Shown: positions 1-8,913, counted from the first letter of the stretch. The stretch: 64,000 bases of DNA from Pseudomonas anguilliseptica (GCF_021375795.1 NZ_JAEIOI010000002.1:248001-312000), one strand, 5' to 3'. Made by a program: numbers and translations. The notes: generated by a model not told the origin, from the letters alone.

Positions 1-1863
1 TTCCCAGTACTGCACGCGGCTGTCGTTGTAGCCGGCTACGGCAAGAATCGCCGGGTAGTCCTGTGACTTCACGTTTTCGTAGGGTGCGTAGCTTTTGATG
101 CGTTCAAACACGTCAGGCTGGCTTGGATCACCCCATTCATCGTATTCGGTAACGGTCAGCGGCAGGTCGGGGTTCTGCATGGTGTTGAGCACATCGACAA
201 ACGGCACTTCGGCGATGGCAGCAGCAAACAGCTCGGGGCGCTGGTTGAGCACCGCGCCCATCAGCAGACCGCCGGCGCTGCCGCCGCTGATCACCAGTTG
301 CTGAGCGCTGGTATAAGCGCTGGCGATCAGGTGTTCGGCACAGGCGATAAAGTCGTCGAAGGAGTTCTGCTTGTGTTCCAGCTTGCCGCCGCGATACCAG
401 GCTTCGCCCAGCTCGCCGCCGCCGCGCACATGGGCGATGGCAAAGATAAAGCCGCGTTCAAGCAGCGACAGGCGCGCGTGGGAGAACCAGGGGTCGAGGC
501 TTTCGCCATAAGCGCCGTAGCCATACAGGTAGAGCGGCGCAGGGCTGCCGAGCACGTCGCGTTTGGCTACCAGGCTGATAGGCACCTGGGTGCCGTCGGC
601 GGCAGTGGCCCACAGGCGCTGGCTGACATAGCTGTCGGCATCGAACGGTCCGAGTACCGGGGTTTGCTTGAGTACCACTTGCGCGCCCGTGGCCAGCTCC
701 AGCTGACGCACCTGCGCCGGGCGATTGAGCGCTTCATAACGCAGGCGAATCACCGGGCTGTCGAATTCCAGGCTGTCTTGCACATACAGGCTGTAGGCAG
801 CGTCCGGTAACTGTACGCGGTAGGCCGCTTGCCCCTGCGGCTGCACGTCGATAATGGGTAGACCGTTCTCGCGCAGGCTGAGTATCAGGGCCTGCTGATT
901 GAGGGTGACGCCTTCCAGCATCACCTGTGGGTCATGCTCGCGCAGCAATTGCCAGTGGGCTCGTTGTGGGGCGGCTTCACTGGCGTACAGCAGAGCGAAG
1001 TTGATGCCGTGCTGGTTGCTGCGGATCAGCCAACGCCATTGCCCATCCAGCATGCCGTGGTCGACGTCGTATTCGTGGCCTTCTTCGCGTGGTGCCACGC
1101 AGCTGAATGCAGCCTGCGGGGTGGCGGCATCCAGCACCCAAGCTTCACTGGTGGTTTTGCTGCCCAGTTGCAGAATCAACTGGCGCTCGGAGCTGCTGCG
1201 GTAGCAACTGAGGAAGAAACGACCGTCCGGCTCATGGAACACCTGTTCGGCTGCATCGCTGCCGAGGCGATGGCGATACAGCTTGTGCGGGCGGTGGGTG
1301 TCGTCCAGTTCACCGAAAAACAGGGTCTGGCTGTCATTGGCCCAGGTCATGCTGCCGTCGCAGTCCTCGAAGGGCAGCTCAATCAGGCGGCCGCCGGCCA
1401 GTTCCTTGACGAACAGCCGGTAGGTTTCCTCGCCGCTGGTGTCCAGGCTGTAGGCCAGGCGCTGGTGATCCGGGCTGATGCTGAAGGCGCCCAGCGAGAT
1501 AAAGCCGCCATCGGCCAGGACGTTGGGGTCGAGCAGCAGCTGTTCGCTGCTCTCATCGACCGTCAGCGAACCATCGGCGGGCTTACGGCAGCGGTAGTGC
1601 CGCGGGTATTCATCACCAGCGGTGGTGCGCTGGTAATACAGGTAAGGGCCCCAGGGCGAGGGCAGGCTGAGGTCGGTTTCACGGATGCGCCCCTTGATCT
1701 CCTGAAACAGGCTTTCGCGCAGCGTCAATTGTTCGCTGAGCTGCTGTTCCAGGTAGGCATTTTCCGCTTTGAGGTAATCAAGCACCTCAGTGCTGTCGCG
1801 GTTTTCCAACCAGCGATAGGGATCGGCAGCGTTCTCGACGCGGGCGATGGGGGCGTGGGGCAT
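1..1863 (-). CDS. ptrB: Oligopeptidase B (S9A serine peptidase), C-terminus cut off by window edge
   Basis: Cytoplasmic serine oligopeptidase of the prolyl oligopeptidase family; such enzymes cleave short peptides after Arg or Lys. I read 621 codons without a stop from an ATG at 1863 (MPHAPIARVENAADPYRWLE) to the first base of the window. The N-terminal part is the beta-propeller region. The catalytic domain shows the nucleophile motif GGSAGG with Ser529 and the motif NDSRVQYWE with the presumed catalytic Asp614; the 85-residue gap equals that of E. coli OpB (532/617). The catalytic His and about the last 60-70 residues lie outside the window. It diverges from the membrane-protein gene at 2016. 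Family assignment is firm; the OpB subtype rests on the Asp motif and general similarity. Confidence 0.93.
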   Translation of the reverse strand, partial: MPHAPIARVENAADPYRWLENRDSTEVLDYLKAENAYLEQQLSEQLTLRESLFQEIKGRIRETDLSLPSPWGPYLYYQRTTAGDEYPRHYRCRKPADGSLTVDESSEQLLLDPNVLADGGFISLGAFSISPDHQRLAYSLDTSGEETYRLFVKELAGGRLIELPFEDCDGSMTWANDSQTLFFGELDDTHRPHKLYRHRLGSDAAEQVFHEPDGRFFLSCYRSSSERQLILQLGSKTTSEAWVLDAATPQAAFSCVAPREEGHEYDVDHGMLDGQWRWLIRSNQHGINFALLYASEAAPQRAHWQLLREHDPQVMLEGVTLNQQALILSLRENGLPIIDVQPQGQAAYRVQLPDAAYSLYVQDSLEFDSPVIRLRYEALNRPAQVRQLELATGAQVVLKQTPVLGPFDADSYVSQRLWATAADGTQVPISLVAKRDVLGSPAPLYLYGYGAYGESLDPWFSHARLSLLERGFIFAIAHVRGGGELGEAWYRGGKLEHKQNSFDDFIACAEHLIASAYTSAQQLVISGGSAGGLLMGAVLNQRPELFAAAIAEVPFVDVLNTMQNPDLPLTVTEYDEWGDPSQPDVFERIKSYAPYENVKSQDYPAILAVAGYNDSRVQYWE

Positions 1864-2015
1864 GGGGTGGCTCCATTGACGTGCGCCGACAGCGGGGACG
1901 CCGCTGCGGACAAAAGCCGTTATCATAAGCGCCACTTCGCCTGTCGGGCGCTGAAATCTGTGTACTGATGTGCGTGCGCGCCGACTGCTCTTCACTGTCA
2001 GAGAATTTGCGTTTT

Positions 2016-2489
2016 ATGAGTGAACACGACTACCTGCTTGCCTGGGGTGCCTATCTGGTGGCGGCGTTTGGCTGCCTGCTGGTATGGCTGCGTCTGACCG
2101 GCTGGATGTGGCGTTATTTGCGTGAGCCGCTGCGAGTATTGGTGTTGGTGTTGCTGTTCAGCCCGACCATTGTCGACCCTGGCAAGGAGCAGTTCGCCCC
2201 CTCTATTGCCATCACCGCAATGGACCTGTTGCTTGGCGTCGGTAACAACGCCTGGCGCGCAGTGGCGGATTTGAGCATGTATGGCCTGATTGTATTTGGC
2301 TTGTACCTGTTGTTTGTCGCCATCCGCTGGCCTATAGAGCGCTGGCGGCAAGGGCGCAAAGGGCCAGCTCCGATTGCCGATGACGAGCCGACGCTGCGCG
2401 AGATGATGAGGCGCGACGAGCAGGACTTTGGTGACACCCGTGTTGATGGTCGTGGCGATCGCCGTTTGCGGGTTGAACCGCGTCTGTAA
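2016..2489 (+). CDS. Uncharacterised small membrane protein
   Basis: A 157-residue protein starting at MSEHDYLLAWGAYLVAAFG. An in-frame extension upstream to 1968 lacks a convincing ribosome site and is probably not translated. Three hydrophobic stretches are visible (about residues 7-27, 36-52 and 85-107), followed by a basic, polar C-terminus (ERWRQGRKG, then MMRRDEQDF and RVDGRGDRRLRVEPRL), which suggests a cytoplasmic tail. I do not recognise a functional domain. It lies 66 bp upstream of the HIT gene on the same strand and may be cotranscribed with it; oligopeptidase B is divergent on the other side. Function unknown. Confidence 0.75.
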   Translation: MSEHDYLLAWGAYLVAAFGCLLVWLRLTGWMWRYLREPLRVLVLVLLFSPTIVDPGKEQFAPSIAITAMDLLLGVGNNAWRAVADLSMYGLIVFGLYLLFVAIRWPIERWRQGRKGPAPIADDEPTLREMMRRDEQDFGDTRVDGRGDRRLRVEPRL

Positions 2490-2555
2490 TCTGCGCTGCG
2501 TACTTGCACCGGACGGCACAGCCGTTCAGCATGCCCCTTTGACTAAGGAGGGGTT

Positions 2556-2999
2556 ATGGAGTGTGTGTTCTGTGCAATTGCCGCCGAGCAACTGCCTGCC
2601 GAGCGTATCTATGAGGATGAACACTTTATCGTCCTGCTGGATATCTTCCCCTTGCGCCCGGCTCATGTGCTGATCGTCAGCCGCGAGCACGCGCCGTTTC
2701 TCAAGGACCTTTCCACCGCTGCCGCAGATGCGCTGCTGCCATTGGCGCAGCGGATTGCCGCCGCCCTGCGTGCGGCCGGCTATGGCGAGCAGGGCATCAA
2801 TTTTCTGATCAATGACGGGCCGACCTCCAATCAGCATGTGCCGCACTTGCATCTGCACCTGATTCCACGGCGCAGCGGCGATGTCATGCAGCTGCTCTGG
2901 CGCGCCCTGACGCGTTTTCTGCCGTTGGCGCGCAAACGTATCGAGGCGCGGTTGGCGCTTGAGGCGCAGCAACTGCGCGAGGCTTTAGCCAATGTGTGA
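2556..2999 (+). CDS. HIT (histidine triad) family hydrolase
   Basis: A 147-residue HIT-domain protein, a family of nucleotide-binding hydrolases and transferases acting on substrates such as dinucleoside polyphosphates or AMP conjugates. The histidine triad HxHxH is clear at His97, His99 and His101 (VPHLHLHLIPR), with a possible Zn pair CVFC at residues 3-6 and the usual IYEDEHFIVLLDI strand near the N-terminus. A strong site (aaggagg) precedes the ATG. The stop overlaps the start of the glutamine amidotransferase gene (2992), so the two are likely translationally coupled. The specific substrate cannot be read from the sequence. Confidence 0.93.
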   Translation: MECVFCAIAAEQLPAERIYEDEHFIVLLDIFPLRPAHVLIVSREHAPFLKDLSTAAADALLPLAQRIAAALRAAGYGEQGINFLINDGPTSNQHVPHLHLHLIPRRSGDVMQLLWRALTRFLPLARKRIEARLALEAQQLREALANV

Positions 3000-3768
3000 A
3001 TTGCTGGGCATGAGTGCCAATGTGCCGACCGATATCGTCTTCAGCTTTACCGGCCTGATGCAGCGCGGCGGACGTACTGGCCCGCACCGTGATGGCTGGG
3101 GCATCGGCTTTTATGAAGGGCGCGGCCTGCGTCTGTTTCAGGACCCGCGTGCGAGCAGCGAGTCGGAGGTGGCGCAGTTGGTGCAGCGCTACCCGATCAA
3201 GAGTGAAGTGGTGATCGGGCATATTCGCCAGGCCAATGTCGGTCGGGTTTGTCTGGCCAACACCCATCCGTTTGTCCGCGAGATGTGGGGGCGCAACTGG
3301 TGCTTTGCGCATAACGGCCAGTTGGCTGATTTCGCACCGCAATTGGATAACTACCGGCCGATTGGCGACACCGACAGCGAAGCGGCCTTCTGTGATTTGC
3401 TCAATCGCCTGCGTCAGGCCTTTCCCGAACCGATGGCGGTGGATGTGTTGTTGCCTACCTTGGTCAACGCCTGCGTTGGTTATCGTCAGCACGGCGTGTT
3501 CAATTGCCTGCTCAGCGATGGCGACTGGCTGTTCAGCTTCTGCTCCAGCAAGCTCGCGCATATCACCCGGCGCGCACCGTTTGGCCCGGCGCACCTGAAA
3601 GATGCCGATATGCAGGTGGATTTCCAGGCGGAAACCACGCCCAATGATGTGGTCACGGTGCTGGCCACTGAGCCCTTGACTGATAACGAGAGCTGGACGT
3701 TGTACCAGCCGGGAGAATGGCGTTTGTGGCGCGGCGGTGAATGTATCGCGCAGGGTCTGACGGACTGA
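2992..3768 (+). CDS. Class II glutamine amidotransferase (YafJ-like)
   Basis: 258 residues. The protein begins MCELLGMSANVPTDI; after Met removal Cys2 would be the N-terminal nucleophile of an Ntn-type glutaminase. Other family features are RGGRTGPHRDGWGIGFYEG, HIRQANVGRVCLANTHPF and HNGQLADF, as in YafJ/DUG3-like proteins, which are single-domain glutaminases of uncertain acceptor. DUG3-type enzymes act on gamma-glutamyl peptides in yeast, but that role is not demonstrated here. The start overlaps the HIT stop by 8 bp. The DUF2937 gene follows after 13 bp, suggesting one small operon. Confidence 0.92.
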   Translation: MCELLGMSANVPTDIVFSFTGLMQRGGRTGPHRDGWGIGFYEGRGLRLFQDPRASSESEVAQLVQRYPIKSEVVIGHIRQANVGRVCLANTHPFVREMWGRNWCFAHNGQLADFAPQLDNYRPIGDTDSEAAFCDLLNRLRQAFPEPMAVDVLLPTLVNACVGYRQHGVFNCLLSDGDWLFSFCSSKLAHITRRAPFGPAHLKDADMQVDFQAETTPNDVVTVLATEPLTDNESWTLYQPGEWRLWRGGECIAQGLTD

Positions 3769-3781
3769 ATGGGGAGGGGAG

Positions 3782-4306
3782 ATGATTAGAAGCTATCTGC
3801 GGTTGGCCTTGTTCGCTCTGGGGTTGCTGATTGGCGTACAGGTGCCGGGTTTTATTGATGACTACAGCAAGCGCGTCGAAGCCCATCGCATCGAATCGGA
3901 GCTGGGCCTCAAAGGCTTCCGCGAAACGGCGAAGCGCTTTTTCAAAGGCGATCTGGTGGCCTTGGTCGGCCATTACCAGGCCAGCGCTGACCCGGTAATG
4001 CGCAGTGACGCGCAGAGCCTGGGTACGCTGGTCGAGCGTTCGGCCTTTCTGGAGCGTGAAAGCAAGGCCATGCAAGGCCCTTGGTACGCTCAGGTCTGGC
4101 ATCTGGCCACTGCGGCTGATCATGAGCTGATGGCGGAAACCTTCGCTGCTTACCGCTATCAGGTGCTGCTGGCCCCGGAAGCCATCGCCTGGGGCATCGC
4201 CTGTGCACTGCTGCTGGCCTGGCTACTGGAAAGCCTGGCACTGCTGATCGGCATGCTGTTTGGCGCGGGCCGCAGCCAGAAGGTGCAGCAGCGGCACTGG
4301 CGCTAG
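3782..4306 (+). CDS. DUF2937 family membrane protein
   Basis: 174 residues with an N-terminal membrane segment (about 5-23, LRLALFALGLLIGVQVPGF), a soluble helical middle with basic/acidic character, and a second membrane segment near 134-160 (EAIAWGIACALLLAWLLESL). This two-TM layout with a roughly 100-residue middle loop fits DUF2937. A strong ribosome site (ggggaggggag) sits just upstream. It is the last gene of the HIT/amidotransferase run, and a REP hairpin follows the stop. No biochemical role is known to me for the family. Confidence 0.8.
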   Translation: MIRSYLRLALFALGLLIGVQVPGFIDDYSKRVEAHRIESELGLKGFRETAKRFFKGDLVALVGHYQASADPVMRSDAQSLGTLVERSAFLERESKAMQGPWYAQVWHLATAADHELMAETFAAYRYQVLLAPEAIAWGIACALLLAWLLESLALLIGMLFGAGRSQKVQQRHWR

Positions 4307-4344
4307 GTTTTACGATCAGCCTTTGGGTCTTAGCGAGGGGCTTT

Positions 4345-4411
4345 GTGGGAGAGGCTTTAGCCGCGACAGCTCTTGCAGGCCTAAATGCGTCGCGGCTAAA
4401 GCCCCTCCCAC
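4345..4411. repeat. REP-type palindrome, family 1 (copy 1)
   Basis: Two 23-base arms (4345-4367 and 4389-4411) are inverted complements with one mismatch; each carries the core gGCTTTAGCCGCGAC. This is typical of Pseudomonas extragenic palindromes. It sits in the 125-bp gap between the convergent DUF2937 and EamA genes. A second, more degraded copy is at 10123-10181. Confidence 0.85.
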
Positions 4412-4431
4412 GGACAGCTGCAGCCGTCAGT

Positions 4432-5412
4432 CTAGTGGCTTGATGAAACGGGTTTGGCACGGCTCTGGGCGGTGTCAGTTTGGTTAACAGGCTTTGCTTG
4501 AATGGCCAGTGCCTTACGTTGCGACACCAGCAACACCCCCGCGAGTACCAACGCGGCCCCCGCCAACTGAGCCAGCGACACCGGTTCTGCCAGCAGCATC
4601 CAGGCGAAGACAATCGTCAGAATCGGCCCCAATGTGCCAATCAGCACGGTACGCGCTGAACCGATAAGACGCAGCGCAGCCGATTGCCAGAAGATCGGCA
4701 GCACCGTGGAGAAAATCGCCATCGCCGCGCTGTAGGCGTACACCTCAAGCGGCAGTTGCAGTGCGCTGAACGGCTGGGTGGCGAGGAAGTGCAGCTGCGT
4801 GGCAAAGGTGGAAACGATGATCGCCAGGGCTGCAAAACGGATGGTGCCCAGCCGATGAATCGCCACCTCAGCCCCTGAGCTGTAAAGCGCGTAGGACAAC
4901 GCAGAGCCGAAAACGAATGCCGCGCCGATCAGCACCGCCTTGAGGTCTTCTGCCACCTGCAGGTCATGGGCGAACGCCAGGCCGATACCTGCGTAGGTCA
5001 GCAGCAGTGCGGCAATCTGACGTTTTTCCAGACGCTTGCCCATAAACAGCACGCCGATCAGTACGGTCATGGTCGGGTAGATAAACAGGATCAAGCGTTC
5101 CAGCGCCGCCGAGATGTACTGCAGGCCGATGAAGTCGAGGATGCTGGCGCCGTAGTAGCCGAGCAGCCCTAGCGCCACCAGCATGCCCCAGTCCTTACGG
5201 GTCAGCGGTGGTGCGTTGCGGCACAGCCACAGCGTGGCCCAGAGGGCGATGGGCAGGGCAAAGCTCATGCGCAGGGCGAGCAGGGTGATGGCATCCACCG
5301 GCGCGGCGGCGTAGGCCAACTTGACGAAGATGGCTTTGAACGAGAAGCCAAAGGCGGCAAGGATCGCCAGTGCGATACCCACGCGCTCAGTTGACCAGGT
5401 TTTCCATGGCAT
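4432..5412 (-). CDS. EamA/DMT family transporter
   Basis: 326 residues with about ten hydrophobic segments in two repeats of the EamA type, the usual layout of drug/metabolite transporters of the inner membrane. The start MPWKTWSTERVG is preceded by an AAGGAT-like site. A polar tail of about 25 residues follows the last helix. The gene is divergent from a LysR regulator (start at 5517) across 104 bp, the classic arrangement of a transporter controlled by its neighbour. Substrate unknown; the family exports amino acids, metabolites and drugs. Confidence 0.9.
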   Translation of the reverse strand: MPWKTWSTERVGIALAILAAFGFSFKAIFVKLAYAAAPVDAITLLALRMSFALPIALWATLWLCRNAPPLTRKDWGMLVALGLLGYYGASILDFIGLQYISAALERLILFIYPTMTVLIGVLFMGKRLEKRQIAALLLTYAGIGLAFAHDLQVAEDLKAVLIGAAFVFGSALSYALYSSGAEVAIHRLGTIRFAALAIIVSTFATQLHFLATQPFSALQLPLEVYAYSAAMAIFSTVLPIFWQSAALRLIGSARTVLIGTLGPILTIVFAWMLLAEPVSLAQLAGAALVLAGVLLVSQRKALAIQAKPVNQTDTAQSRAKPVSSSH

Positions 5413-5516
5413 CTTGGGTGAATCCTTACGTGTTGTGCTGCGCCGAATGATGAAGGGTATAGAATGGCCTTGGAATTGGCTTTTTCATAACAGATCGTTC
5501 GGATTTAACTAACGCT

Positions 5517-6404
5517 ATGCAGTATGACCTGACTGATCTACGCCTGTTTGTCGCCATTGCCGAGGCGAAAAACCTCACCCGTGGAGCCGAGCGCGTGCAC
5601 CTGGCTGCGTCTTCGGCCAGCCACCGCATGCGCTTGCTGGAAACGTCGATCGGCACACCGCTGCTGCTGCGCGAGCCGCGTGGCGTCAGCTTGACCCGTG
5701 CCGGCGAGGCCTTGCTGCGCCATGCGCGCCAGGTATTTGCCCAGCTTGAGCAGATGCATGCCGACCTGACCCCATACGCCAAAGGCGTGCGTGGGCATGT
5801 CAGCCTGTGGGCCAACACCCACGCCACCCATACCTTTCTGCCCGACAGTCTGGCGACTTTTCTGCAGCATCATCCGCAAGTCAGTATCTCTCTGGAGGAA
5901 CACACCAGCCCCGATGTACTGATGGCGGTGGCGCGTGGTGAGGTGGAAGTCGGCGTGGTGGCGGGGACGATTGAAGGTGCCGAGGTTGAGCTGATTCCAT
6001 ACCGAGCCGACCGCCTGGTGCTGATTGCCCCGACTGAGCACCCACTTGCCGCGCTTACCAGCAGCCTGTTTGCCCAGGTGCTGGATTATCCCTTTGTCAT
6101 GCTGCATTCAGGTTCGGCAATTCACACCTTCACCATGAATGCTGCCGCCGCGCAGGGGCGACATCTGGAGGTGCGGATTCAGGTGCGCAGCTTTGAAGCC
6201 GTGTGTCGCATGGTCAGTGCAGGCGTGGGCATCGGCATGGTGCCGCGCAGTGCGGTAACGGCTGGGGCACCGCTTGCGGTGATTGAGCTGGAAGAACCCT
6301 GGGCGCAGCGGGACTTGAAGGTCTGTGTGCGCAAGCGCGAGCTGTTATCGGGATTTGCTGCAGAGCTGGTCGACTGCCTGACCGCTAGCAGTACGGCAGG
6401 ATAA
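5517..6404 (+). CDS. LysR family transcriptional regulator
   Basis: 295 residues. The N-terminal winged helix-turn-helix is clear (LRLFVAIAEAKNLTRGAERV then SHRMRLLETSIGTPLLLREPRGVSLTRAGEALL), followed by a type 2 periplasmic-binding-like effector domain from about residue 90. It is expressed divergently from the EamA transporter gene, with the shared 104-bp intergenic region as the probable binding site; control of that transporter is inferred. The effector cannot be predicted. A terminator-like hairpin follows the stop. Confidence 0.93.
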   Translation: MQYDLTDLRLFVAIAEAKNLTRGAERVHLAASSASHRMRLLETSIGTPLLLREPRGVSLTRAGEALLRHARQVFAQLEQMHADLTPYAKGVRGHVSLWANTHATHTFLPDSLATFLQHHPQVSISLEEHTSPDVLMAVARGEVEVGVVAGTIEGAEVELIPYRADRLVLIAPTEHPLAALTSSLFAQVLDYPFVMLHSGSAIHTFTMNAAAAQGRHLEVRIQVRSFEAVCRMVSAGVGIGMVPRSAVTAGAPLAVIELEEPWAQRDLKVCVRKRELLSGFAAELVDCLTASSTAG

Positions 6405-6429
6405 ACAAAACGGGCCCTGTTGGGCCCGT
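6402..6429 (-). terminator. Rho-independent terminator for the VWA gene cluster
   Basis: An 8-bp stem (acgggccc / gggcccgt, 6410-6429) with a 4-base loop, followed on the minus strand by a T-rich run (TTTTGTTT). It lies between the convergent LysR and VWA genes. Confidence 0.8.
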
Positions 6430-6434
6430 TGGTC

Positions 6435-7613
6435 TTACTTGGAGAGAAAGCGCATACCTTCTTCCAGGCCTTGCAGAGTCAGTGGATACATCTGGTCTTC
6501 CACCAGCTCGCGCATGATGTTGGTCGAGGCGGTGTAGTTCCAGGTGTCCTTGGGGTAGGGATTGATCCAGATAAGCTTCTTGTACTTCTCCATAAAGCGC
6601 TTGATCCAGACGTAGCCCGGCTCTTCGTTCCAGTGCTCGACGCTGCCGCCGGCCTGGGTGATCTCGTAAGGGGCCATGGCCGCATCGCCGACGAACACCA
6701 CTTTGTAGTCCGCGCCGTACTTGCGCAGCAGGTCCTGGGTGGAAAAGCGCTCGGAGGTGCGGCGCAGATTGTTCTTCCATACCGACTCGTACACGCAGTT
6801 ATGGAAGTAGAAATACTCCATGTGCTTGAACTCGGTCTTGCAGGCGGAAAACAGCTCTTCGCAGACTTTGACGTGGGCGTCCATCGAGCCGCCGATGTCG
6901 AACAGGATCAGCAATTTCACCGCATTGCGCCGTTCCGGGCGCATCTGGATATTCAGCAGGCCGCCGTCTTTGGCGGTGTGGTCGATGGTGCCGTCCAGGT
7001 CCAGCTCGTCCTGAGCGCCCTGGCGGGCAAACTTGCGCAGGCGGCGCAGGGCCACCTTGATATTGCGCGTACCCAGCTCGACCTGATCATCGAGGTTCTT
7101 GTACTCGCGCTGGTCCCAGACCTTGACCGCCTTGCCCTGGCGCTTGCCGGCATCACCCACGCGGATGCCTTCCGGGTTGAAGCCGCCGGAGCCAAATGGG
7201 CTGGTGCCACCGGTGCCGATCCACTTGTTGCCGCCTTCGTGACGTTCCTTCTGCTCTTCGAGGCGTTTCTTGAATTCCTCGATCAGCTTGTCCAGGCCGC
7301 CGAGGGATTCGATCTTGGCGCGTTCCTCGTCGGTCAGCGAGCGTTCGAACTCCTTGCGCAGCCACTCATCGGGGATTAACGCCTCGATATGCTGGTTAAG
7401 GTTTTCCAGGCCTTTGAAGTAGGCGCCGAACGCGCGGTCGAACTTGTCGAAATGCCGCTCGTCCTTGACCAGGATGGTGCGCGAGAGGAAATAGAACTCG
7501 TCCATATCGGCGAACACCACGTTGTGCTTCAACGCGTTGATCAGGTCGAGCAGCTCGCGAACCGACACCGGTACCTTGGCGGCGCGCATTTCGTTAAACA
7601 GGTTGAGCAGCAT
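6435..7613 (-). CDS. VWA (CoxE-like) domain protein, partner of MoxR ATPase
   Basis: 392 residues. The N-terminal half is helical and charged (about 1-130), with a Gly-rich linker near 136-155. The C-terminal half is a von Willebrand A-like domain, with the metal-site motif at 239-244 reading DIGGSM: Asp239 and Ser243 match DxSxS but the middle Ser is Gly. VWA proteins of this type work with MoxR AAA+ ATPases as chaperone-like pairs that mature metal enzymes or large complexes; the client here is unknown. It is the third gene of a minus-strand cluster after moxR and a GFA-domain gene, 34 bp downstream of the latter. Confidence 0.88.
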   Translation of the reverse strand: MLLNLFNEMRAAKVPVSVRELLDLINALKHNVVFADMDEFYFLSRTILVKDERHFDKFDRAFGAYFKGLENLNQHIEALIPDEWLRKEFERSLTDEERAKIESLGGLDKLIEEFKKRLEEQKERHEGGNKWIGTGGTSPFGSGGFNPEGIRVGDAGKRQGKAVKVWDQREYKNLDDQVELGTRNIKVALRRLRKFARQGAQDELDLDGTIDHTAKDGGLLNIQMRPERRNAVKLLILFDIGGSMDAHVKVCEELFSACKTEFKHMEYFYFHNCVYESVWKNNLRRTSERFSTQDLLRKYGADYKVVFVGDAAMAPYEITQAGGSVEHWNEEPGYVWIKRFMEKYKKLIWINPYPKDTWNYTASTNIMRELVEDQMYPLTLQGLEEGMRFLSK

Positions 7614-7647
7614 GGCTGCGCCCTCGTGAATTCAACTGACTATGGCG

Positions 7648-8043
7648 CTAGGAGCGCCGCTCCAATGGCAGGCCATCGTTGATGGCGTACCAGTCGGCTT
7701 TCGATTCCGGAAAAATATGCTTCTGCGCGATTTCACCCACTGGTGTATCCAGCGTGCCCAGCGCGACTGACAGCCAGTTCGGGTAGGGCTGTTCGCTGTA
7801 CCACTGCAGGGTCGAGCCGCAATGCTGGCAAAAAGTCCGCGTCACGCCCGGCGAGGACTGGTAGACGCCCAGTGATTCCTCGCCTTGGGTGAAGTGAAAG
7901 TCCTTGCGCCGCACATTGGCGTAAGTGGCGAAGGCCGCGCCATGGGCTTTGCGGCACATCAAACAGTGGCAGTGAGTCGCCGACTCGATAGGCGCATCGA
8001 TGCGGTATTTCACTGCAGCGCAAAGGCAACTGCCGCTGTGCAT
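7648..8043 (-). CDS. GFA / CENP-V domain zinc protein
   Basis: 131 residues with the Cys pattern of the GFA (glutathione-dependent formaldehyde-activating-like) fold: CLC near residue 6, CHCLMC near 31 and CQHCG near 71, which bind zinc. I prefer the ATG at 8043 because GGAGG lies 6 bases upstream; a TTG start at 8064 is less likely. Members include formaldehyde-activating-like enzymes and many proteins of unknown role, so no reaction is assigned. It sits between the MoxR and VWA genes with gaps of 24 and 34 bp and is likely in their operon, an unusual placement since MoxR and VWA genes are commonly adjacent. Confidence 0.87.
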   Translation of the reverse strand: MHSGSCLCAAVKYRIDAPIESATHCHCLMCRKAHGAAFATYANVRRKDFHFTQGEESLGVYQSSPGVTRTFCQHCGSTLQWYSEQPYPNWLSVALGTLDTPVGEIAQKHIFPESKADWYAINDGLPLERRS

Positions 8044-8067
8044 GGATTCGCCTCCCGCGGCCAATGC

Positions 8068-8913
8068 TTAGCGCGACGCGCGGCGGCTCATAAAGGCCAG
8101 GCGCTCAAGCAGCTGCACATCCTGCTCGTTTTTCACCAGCGCACCGGCCAGAGGCGGGATGGCCTTGGTTGGGTCGCGTTCGCGCAGTACGGCTTCGCCG
8201 ATGTTGTCGGCCATCAGCAGTTTCAGCCAGTCGACCAGTTCGCTGGTGGACGGCTTCTTCTTCAGGCCTGGCACCTTGCGCACGTCGAAGAACACGTCCA
8301 GCGCTTCAGCGACCAGATCCTTCTTGATGTCGGGGTAGTGCACATCGACGATCTTCTGCAGGGTCGCGCGATCCGGGAAGGCGATGTAGTGGAAGAAGCA
8401 GCGGCGCAGGAAGGCGTCCGGCAGTTCCTTTTCGTTGTTCGAGGTGATGATGATGATCGGGCGTTGCTTGGCCTTGATCGTCTCGTTGGTCTCGTAAACG
8501 TAGAACTCCATCTTGTCGAGTTCTTGCAGCAGGTCGTTGGGGAATTCGATGTCGGCCTTGTCGATTTCGTCGATCAGCAGAATGACGCGCTCTTCGGACT
8601 CGAAGGCCTCCCATAGCTTGCCTTTCTTGATGTAGTTGCGAACGTCGTGAACCTTGTCGGAATCCAGCTGCGAGTCGCGCAGGCGGCTAACCGCATCGTA
8701 TTCATACAGGCCCTGGTGCGCCTTGGTGGTTGACTTGATGTGCCAGGTGATCAGGCGTGCGCCAAAGGATTCGGCCAGTTGTTCGGCCAGCATGGTTTTA
8801 CCGGTGCCCGGCTCGCCCTTGACCAGCAGCGGACGCTGCAGGGTGATGGCGGCATTGACCGCGAGCTTGAGGTCGTCGGTGGCGACGTAGGACTGGGTGC
8901 CTTCGAACTTCAT
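8068..8913 (-). CDS. MoxR family AAA+ ATPase
   Basis: 281 residues. Walker A GEPGTGKT lies near residue 34, Walker B LLIDEIDKAD near 113, and the sensor-type stretch IIIITSNNEKELPDAFLRRC follows. These are typical of MoxR ATPases, which act with VWA proteins as maturation chaperones. The ATG at 8913 (MKFEGTQSYVATDDL) is chosen because GAGGA precedes it; the longer frame to 9021 has no such support. It heads a minus-strand cluster with the GFA and VWA genes and diverges from cysK. Confidence 0.92.
   Translation of the reverse strand: MKFEGTQSYVATDDLKLAVNAAITLQRPLLVKGEPGTGKTMLAEQLAESFGARLITWHIKSTTKAHQGLYEYDAVSRLRDSQLDSDKVHDVRNYIKKGKLWEAFESEERVILLIDEIDKADIEFPNDLLQELDKMEFYVYETNETIKAKQRPIIIITSNNEKELPDAFLRRCFFHYIAFPDRATLQKIVDVHYPDIKKDLVAEALDVFFDVRKVPGLKKKPSTSELVDWLKLLMADNIGEAVLRERDPTKAIPPLAGALVKNEQDVQLLERLAFMSRRASR

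Noticed and set aside
298..1968. Two long plus-strand frames opposite the first gene
   Set aside because: The minus strand encodes oligopeptidase B with catalytic motifs across the whole stretch.
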